A stretch of DNA of 64,000 nucleotides, from contig JACKCG010000001.1 of assembly GCA_020634135.1 (NCBI GenBank), positions 434,001 to 498,000 of the forward strand, written 5' to 3'. The translations under genes were made by a program, and so were the position numbers. Shown here piece after piece: positions 59,143 to 64,000 of the stretch. Under the pieces are notes generated by a model, which was not told the origin of the DNA, searched no databases, and saw nothing but the letters and a program-made list of their open reading frames with translations. Source of the stretch: Anaerolineaceae bacterium. GTDB lineage: Bacteria; Chloroflexota; Anaerolineae; Aggregatilineales; Phototrophicaceae. Numbering within the stretch: the first letter of the stretch is position 1; each line of letters opens with the position of its first letter.

Positions 59143-60417
59143 TCAGGACATGATGTTCTGATAAAGCTGCCGGGTTTCATCTGAAATCACCCAGCCCTGT
59201 TTCTTATAGTCATCTTCCATCTTCTGGAAGTGCGCGGCGGCTTCACTGCGGCGTCCCATGTGGGCGAAAAGCTGCATCACTTCGCGGTGAATGTCTTCAT
59301 AACTGATGTCTTCTGCCAGGGCGCGTTGGAACAGGCTTAACGCGGCTTCCGGGCGTTCGTCAGCCAGGCGGACACGCGCCATTTCGATCAGAGCTTCCAG
59401 ATACCCGGCCTGGTAGTCCAACCGTCGTTCAACAATCCAGCTATCAGTGTGGCCTTGCAGGAACGGGCCTTTGTACAGATCAATGACTTTTTGCCAGGAT
59501 GCGACCCGCTTTGGATTGCTTTCATCCCGTCCAGCCATGAGCGCGGTGACGAATTCGATGATGTCGTACTCCACATTCATGTCAGGATTGATGCAGTAGT
59601 AACCATCCTCATGTACCAGGGAGTCGGAATCCATCGCTTTGTGTAGACGACGTTTAGTCACATGGAATACATTGACGGCTTGATCAGTGTCCAGTTCCGG
59701 CCAAAAAGCGCGGCAGATTTCTGAACGGGTAATGACCGGCTTATCCAGCGCGAAGAAAAACAGCAGCCGCGGAAGATGACCCTCCCAATTATCAACAGCT
59801 TTCCCATTAATCAATACGCCGCCGGGGCCAAGTGCCGAAACCACAAGCTTATCCTTGCCCTCACGCAGTAACCCATAGAAATTTGAGCGGATGAGCTGGT
59901 CATCTTCCAGCAGGACAGCCCAGCGCCGCGAAATCAGGGATACCCAGGGTAGGCGGGGCAGGGTGCGGCTGTTCAATACCAGGCGACAGTTATCTGGCAG
60001 CCACCCCACCAATTTTTCAACAAAGAGCTGAATATCGTCGGCGCTGTCGCTGCGATCATATTCATCCAGAATGAGCAGGAATGGTTGGTCGCTGATTTCG
60101 GCCAGATCCCGCGTGAAAGCGTCCAACAGTGGTGTGATGTCCTGCTCATAATCGCTGGGCAGCAGCGTGTTGGTATGCCGTCCGAAGGTTGGATGCTGGT
60201 TTGCCAGGTCATGGGTCAACCCGGATACAAATGACGGCAAGTTAATGTCATCATGCCCCATTGCGTAGTAAAATGTCAGGTAGTCGGAGGTGTTAATCAA
60301 TCGAGCAACCATGACTGAACGATAGCGACTTCGCGGGTGCAGCAGTAGAATGCGGGCCTGTGAGATTTGCTCCTGAAAGGCCCGGTAAGTTGTATCAAGT
60401 AACTTATGCAAATCCAT
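59143..60417 (-). CDS. BTAD/SARP-type transcriptional regulator with degenerate NTPase domain
   Basis: 424 residues, GGAG 8 nt before the ATG. N-terminal half resembles a STAND ATPase (MalT-like) without a Walker A: the usual GxGKT position reads ILLLHPRSRYRSVMVARLIN. A Walker B-like LLILDEYDRSDSAD is kept. The middle (about 215-285) is a winged-helix domain (RLLFFFALDKPVITRSEICR, FHVTKRRLHKAM), and the C-terminus is a BTAD helical repeat domain (WIVERRLDYQAGYLEALIEM, ALAEDISYEDIHREVMQLFA). It probably controls transcription; its own promoter carries an inverted repeat. Targets unknown; the divergent small membrane gene is one candidate. Confidence 0.82.
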   Translation of the reverse strand: MDLHKLLDTTYRAFQEQISQARILLLHPRSRYRSVMVARLINTSDYLTFYYAMGHDDINLPSFVSGLTHDLANQHPTFGRHTNTLLPSDYEQDITPLLDAFTRDLAEISDQPFLLILDEYDRSDSADDIQLFVEKLVGWLPDNCRLVLNSRTLPRLPWVSLISRRWAVLLEDDQLIRSNFYGLLREGKDKLVVSALGPGGVLINGKAVDNWEGHLPRLLFFFALDKPVITRSEICRAFWPELDTDQAVNVFHVTKRRLHKAMDSDSLVHEDGYYCINPDMNVEYDIIEFVTALMAGRDESNPKRVASWQKVIDLYKGPFLQGHTDSWIVERRLDYQAGYLEALIEMARVRLADERPEAALSLFQRALAEDISYEDIHREVMQLFAHMGRRSEAAAHFQKMEDDYKKQGWVISDETRQLYQNIMS

Positions 60418-60631
60418 CGTTTTGTCTCCAACTCGTCAAATATGATGATTTATACCATAATCATTATAACACAAATGGTATACGAATTGCTAATGTGAAG
60501 GTATCTTTGCCTTACGAAATTGTATTCTGGCTCGAATCGAATGCAACAAGGAATATTATAAAAGATAGCATACTCACTATCAGTAGCATCATCCACGTAG
60601 GCTCTTTTTCAAGTATCTAACCGAGGGAAAT
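60418..60631. other. 214-nt AT-rich divergent intergenic region
   Basis: Between the BTAD regulator and the small membrane protein. It holds the inverted repeat at 60451-60482 and likely both promoters. A longer plus-strand frame crossing it has no ribosome site or family and is not called. Confidence 0.6.
60451..60482. promoter_or_regulatory. Candidate operator flanking the regulator -10 box
   Basis: TATACCAT and ATGGTATA are a perfect 8-bp inverted repeat with a 16-nt spacer. The spacer contains TATAAT on the minus strand (60463-60468), a likely -10 of the regulator gene. A dimeric protein could bind here and block the polymerase; autoregulation is inference. Confidence 0.55.
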
Positions 60632-61180
60632 ATGGATAAACCAGGGCGGCCAATAGGTGTGTCTTTAGCGATTATCATGAGTGTGATCTGGTTTGCTGTT
60701 TTGCCGCTTTTGCAGGTGGGTTTGCTCCTACTGATCCAGCAGCGGTTTCAGAATCTTGATTTTACGGCAGGGGGTATAGAACCGATTGCCTATGGCGGCG
60801 ATTTCTTGGGGGTTCCGGTCTGGATTCTGGTGGTTCAGGTGATATGCGGCATCCTGATTCTGTTTGTCGCAGTGTTTGCCTGGCGTGGACGCCCTCGCTG
60901 GATGCGACAGGCTTTGCCAGGGGCAGTCATTCTTCTTACAATGATAACCCTGATTTTGACACTCCGGCAGGCGACAACACAACCGGATTTACAGGCTGGG
61001 ATTTCCTCGATGGATGCGATCAGCACGGCCATATTAAAAGGGGAATTCCTGGGTAGTCTGCTGGTCATGCTGTACGTCGTCTGGTATATGAATCGTGGCC
61101 CGGCGCGCGCCTTTTACCGGGGATATTATCTGGTACGCCCGACACAGGCTGCGACTGAAGACCACCCTGGAACTCGTTAG
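60632..61180 (+). CDS. Small four-helix membrane protein, unknown function
   Basis: 182 residues, GAGG upstream. Four hydrophobic helices at about 12-34, 63-85, 97-112 and 138-150, with short loops; the second follows GDFLGVPVWILVVQVICGIL. No conserved catalytic residues or known family recognised. It is divergent from the BTAD regulator and could be its target. The last 4 nt overlap the 3' end of the acyl-CoA ligase gene. Confidence 0.65.
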   Translation: MDKPGRPIGVSLAIIMSVIWFAVLPLLQVGLLLLIQQRFQNLDFTAGGIEPIAYGGDFLGVPVWILVVQVICGILILFVAVFAWRGRPRWMRQALPGAVILLTMITLILTLRQATTQPDLQAGISSMDAISTAILKGEFLGSLLVMLYVVWYMNRGPARAFYRGYYLVRPTQAATEDHPGTR

Positions 61181-62946
61181 GTGTTATTTTCGGTATCTGT
61201 CATTTCCAGTTGAATCAATTCACGGCGCAAGGTTTTCCCTACCATAGTTTTCGGAAGTTCGTCAATGAATGCGTAGCGCCGGGGTACCTCATAAGGCGCG
61301 AGGTACTGCGAACAATGGCTTATCAGGTCTGTTATACTGACCTGATGACCTGGCTTGAGGACAATCCATGCCTTTAGTGTTTCTTCTCCAGATTTTTCGG
61401 GATGGGGGATAGCAGCAACACCGACTTCAAGAATCGCCGGATGTTCTTTCAGTGTTTTTTCGATGTTGTTGGGATAGACATTAAATCCCCCTATGAGAGC
61501 CATGTCCTTTTTACGATCCACAATATAAAAGTAACCATCATCATCCATGTAGCCAATGTCGCCGCTGTACAACCACCGTTTGCCATCTTTTTCCCGTATG
61601 GTATTAGCGGTTTCGGTAGGCATTCCATGATAGCCAGACATGATGTTGGGGCCAGCCATGATGATTTCCCCGATTTCTGTGACAGGCATATCGGCATCTC
61701 CTTCATCCAGGTCAACGACACGAATATCCATATCGGGGAGGGGCAGCCCGACTGAGCCGGTTCTGTTTTCTCCAACCAGCGGATTTGAATGTGATGCAGC
61801 GGAGGTTTCACTCATGCCATAGGCTTCGTTTAAACGTCGAGCGCCCAATGATTCGAATTCACGTTTGGTGGTCGGGGGCAGGGGGGCAGCGCCGCTGGTG
61901 GAAATCGTGAAGCAATCCAGCTTGACTTGACCCGATTTCACCCGTTTGTGATTGACTACTGCGTTATACATCGCTGGAACACCCAGAAACACGTTGGGGC
62001 GGTAGTGCGCGATAACGTCCACCAGGTTGTCAATATCGCGGGCGTTGGCGACCAGGACGATTTTTGAGCCGCTCGCCATTGCCTGGCTGAGTAGTACCAC
62101 CAGCCCGTAGACATGGAACATCGGGATTGCGCCCAGATAAAGCATTTCAGCACGTACCAACCCATTCTCACCCTGCTCCAGCACTGATGACCATGCCTGG
62201 ATCTGTAGCATATTGGCGACCATCGCGCCATGTGTCAGCATAGCGCCTTTGGAGACTCCCGTCGTCCCACCCGTATATTGGAACAATCCCAGATCGTCGG
62301 GCGAAACGGAAACAGATGGTTTCTGGGCCTCGTATTTCACGAGTATTTCCTGAAGCCAGACATCCCCTGGAAGCAGGTTTTCGATACGATGGCCGTCTTT
62401 CTTCTCACGGGTGAGGCTGAACAACACACGGGCGGCGGGCGGTAGATATTCTTTGATATTTGTGACAATGATAGTCCGGGCTTTTGTGCCAGGTTGAATT
62501 TGCTTGATGGTTTCGTAAAAAAGACTGAGGGAGATCACGAATTGCGCGTCACAATCATTGATCTGATATGCCATGCGTTTAGGGGGGTAAGTGGGGTTAG
62601 TAGCGGCGACGACACCGCCAGCTTTGAGAATGCCAAAGTAGCAGATAGCGAATGCGACTGAATTAGGCAATACGATAGCAACACGATCCCCCTTTTTCAG
62701 TCCCATGTCCACCAATCCGGCGGCAAAAGAATCGGACATTCGATCCAACTCACTATAGGTTATGATACGAGATTGGAAACCGAGTACTGGGAGTTTTGCG
62801 GGGCTGATGAGGGCGATTCTATCGGGTGCAGTCCGGGCGGATTCGCTCAAAAAGCTATGGAGCGGGCGCTGTGGATAGGGTTCCAGTGTTTTTGGCACGC
62901 CAGGGTCGTAATTTTTCAACCAGGGACGGTCAGCATAAGTTGTCAT
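61177..62946 (-). CDS. Long-chain fatty acid-CoA ligase-like AMP-forming enzyme
   Basis: 589 residues from ATG 62946 (GAGG about 12 nt upstream; the frame extends to 62991). ANL superfamily: FQYTGGTTGVSKGAMLTHGA is the AMP motif, EAYGMSETSAASHSNPL the adenine/acyl loop, WLYSGDIGYMDDDGYFYIVD and KKDMALIGGFNVYPNNIEKT the hinge region, and LPKTMVGKTLRRELIQ the catalytic Lys. Activates a fatty acid to acyl-CoA at the membrane or in the cytosol. FadD-like; chain length unknown. A MaoC-like hydratase lies next to it on the same strand. Confidence 0.93.
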   Translation of the reverse strand: MTTYADRPWLKNYDPGVPKTLEPYPQRPLHSFLSESARTAPDRIALISPAKLPVLGFQSRIITYSELDRMSDSFAAGLVDMGLKKGDRVAIVLPNSVAFAICYFGILKAGGVVAATNPTYPPKRMAYQINDCDAQFVISLSLFYETIKQIQPGTKARTIIVTNIKEYLPPAARVLFSLTREKKDGHRIENLLPGDVWLQEILVKYEAQKPSVSVSPDDLGLFQYTGGTTGVSKGAMLTHGAMVANMLQIQAWSSVLEQGENGLVRAEMLYLGAIPMFHVYGLVVLLSQAMASGSKIVLVANARDIDNLVDVIAHYRPNVFLGVPAMYNAVVNHKRVKSGQVKLDCFTISTSGAAPLPPTTKREFESLGARRLNEAYGMSETSAASHSNPLVGENRTGSVGLPLPDMDIRVVDLDEGDADMPVTEIGEIIMAGPNIMSGYHGMPTETANTIREKDGKRWLYSGDIGYMDDDGYFYIVDRKKDMALIGGFNVYPNNIEKTLKEHPAILEVGVAAIPHPEKSGEETLKAWIVLKPGHQVSITDLISHCSQYLAPYEVPRRYAFIDELPKTMVGKTLRRELIQLEMTDTENNT

Positions 62947-63061
62947 ATGTAAAAATTCCCTCAACCAACTCATTTTAGCAAGAATATACAAAAGGGGCAG
63001 ACGATATGCCCCCTAGCTTTCATTGTGAAACATACAAATGTATTTTAGTGCAAATTCTACT

Positions 63062-63946
63062 TTATGCTTTGATTTCGACGGCGGCGTAAGTCAGCACGTC
63101 CTCAGCGCGTTCGGCAGCTGTGGTCTGAAAGATGATCCTGTTGACCGACTCCTGCCACATTTCCGTGACCAGGGTTTCCCCAGGGAAGACATGCTTTGAG
63201 AAACGCACCTGGATGCTCTTGAAGCGGCTCGGGTCATTCTGACAGTAATGTTTAAGGATAGCCCGTCCGGCAAAACCAAAAGAACATAGTCCATGTAGAA
63301 TGGGCCGGTCAAACTGACCCAGCGCGGCCATAGCCGGATCCGCGTGCAGCGGGTTGATGTCGCCGGAAAGGCGGTAGAGCAGCGCCTGATTTTCGCTGGT
63401 TTTTTCCTGGTGAATCTTGTCCGGCGGGCGATCTGGCGGCATGTTATCTCGCGTGGATGGGCCGCGGTCTCCCCCATAACCACCAATGCCTCGTATAAAC
63501 ATGGATGAGCGGTTGAGAGCAATTTCAATCCCATGTTCATCTCTGGAAATGGTCTCAGTGACGATTAGCGCACCAGAACCCTTGTCGAAAATATGAGTAA
63601 TTCTGGGAGAAGAGGTGATTGTGCCCTCTATTGGGATTGTATGTTTGATTTCCAGATACTGTTCACCATGCACCAGCATCATTGGGTTAAAGGTCAGCCC
63701 GCCGAGGGATCCACTGAGCAGTACATCAATCATTTGCGATGGGTACAAAACCGGGAAAGTTGGTAATGCCTGAAAACCTTCTGTGCTGAGTTCGTAGACA
63801 AATTTCAGCTCATCCGGCTCAAGTGGATTGGCTGGTGCTCCTACGCCCAGAGCATACAGACTGACATCGCGCGCTGTGTAGTGCATGACGAACGGCTCGA
63901 ATTCGTGGCCGATTAGTGCATCTATGTCGCTGCTGGTTGGGGACAT
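63062..63946 (-). CDS. MaoC-like (R)-specific enoyl-CoA hydratase, double hot-dog
   Basis: 294 residues from ATG 63946 (GAGG 5 nt upstream); the frame runs on past the window edge, but this start matches the family. Two hot-dog domains as in MFE-2-type hydratase 2. The second holds the motif YRLSGDINPLHADPAMAALG followed by RPILHGLCSFGFAGRAIL, with Asp and His as the catalytic pair. Hydrates trans-2-enoyl-CoA. Lies 115 nt upstream of the acyl-CoA ligase on the same strand, suggesting fatty acid breakdown or modification. Confidence 0.9.
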   Translation of the reverse strand: MSPTSSDIDALIGHEFEPFVMHYTARDVSLYALGVGAPANPLEPDELKFVYELSTEGFQALPTFPVLYPSQMIDVLLSGSLGGLTFNPMMLVHGEQYLEIKHTIPIEGTITSSPRITHIFDKGSGALIVTETISRDEHGIEIALNRSSMFIRGIGGYGGDRGPSTRDNMPPDRPPDKIHQEKTSENQALLYRLSGDINPLHADPAMAALGQFDRPILHGLCSFGFAGRAILKHYCQNDPSRFKSIQVRFSKHVFPGETLVTEMWQESVNRIIFQTTAAERAEDVLTYAAVEIKA

Positions 63947-64000
63947 GGTATCCTCATGTGCTGTATTAAATCGGGGGGCGAGTCCAAAAATCGTAATCAT

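Noticed and set aside
60360..60620. 86-residue plus-strand frame
   Set aside because: It overlaps the start of the BTAD gene and its operator and has no ribosome site.
1..64000. CRISPR array, IS element or prophage
   Set aside because: No regular spacer-repeat series, transposase, integrase or phage structural gene cluster was seen; the baseplate-J-like protein stands alone.

Overview
The window looks like a chromosomal segment of a Chloroflexota bacterium, probably an Anaerolineae-like lineage. This is inferred from gene content and order and from the mix of secreted proteins with proline/threonine linkers and SH3b or DUF4397 repeats; no rRNA is present to confirm it. Base composition is moderately GC-rich, coding density is high, and Shine-Dalgarno starts of the AGGAG/GAGG type are common. 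No insertion sequence, prophage, CRISPR array or integrase was seen.

Layout. 1-2.4 kb: a truncated parvulin-type foldase gene and the rpsF-ssb-rpsR operon. 2.5-10.5 kb: five translationally coupled envelope-polysaccharide genes on the minus strand (O-antigen-ligase-like, YfhO-like, GT39/DUF2142-like, GT4, GT2). 10.7-14.6 kb: a secreted three-repeat protein, then rmd-gmd-tatD, which would supply GDP-6-deoxyhexose. 14.6-19.5 kb: two large exported DUF4397 proteins. 19.8-30.1 kb: a salvage neighbourhood with S-adenosylhomocysteinase, a PfkB (probably adenosine) kinase, a nicotinate phosphoribosyltransferase-like enzyme, MtnA, an isochorismatase-fold amidase and a pyrimidine-nucleoside phosphorylase, plus an orphan secretion-type ATPase and a GH18-like anchored protein. 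30.0-38.1 kb: a lipoprotein, mltG, ruvX, a baseplate-J-like membrane protein and alaS, divergent from tyrS. 38.3-42.4 kb: a phosphonate/phosphate-type ABC transporter (phnD, phnC and an unusually large phnE). 42.4-51.6 kb: TauE exporter, CNBD protein, RtcB ligase, two separated CoA-transferase subunits, an oligopeptide-binding protein, secG, a CtpA-type protease, and small cupin and YjbR proteins.

51.6-52.5 kb is a gene-free island of short repeats. It leads into a TPP riboswitch with a clear intrinsic terminator that controls a thiamine-type ABC transporter (thiB-thiP-thiQ-like, 52.7-56.4 kb). Then come gyrB, a tRNA-Arg(UCU) gene interrupted by a 266-nt group I intron, a BTAD-type regulator with a candidate operator, a small membrane protein, an acyl-CoA ligase and a MaoC-like hydratase; the last two suggest acyl-CoA metabolism.

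The most notable items are the self-splicing-type intron in the anticodon loop of tRNA-Arg, the PhnE permease carrying a soluble domain and a roughly 290-residue membrane insert, and the repeat island beside the riboswitch. Start codons were often moved inward from the longest reading frame, using ribosome binding sites and overlaps with the upstream gene. Functional calls rest on recognisable motifs read by eye; no database search was run.
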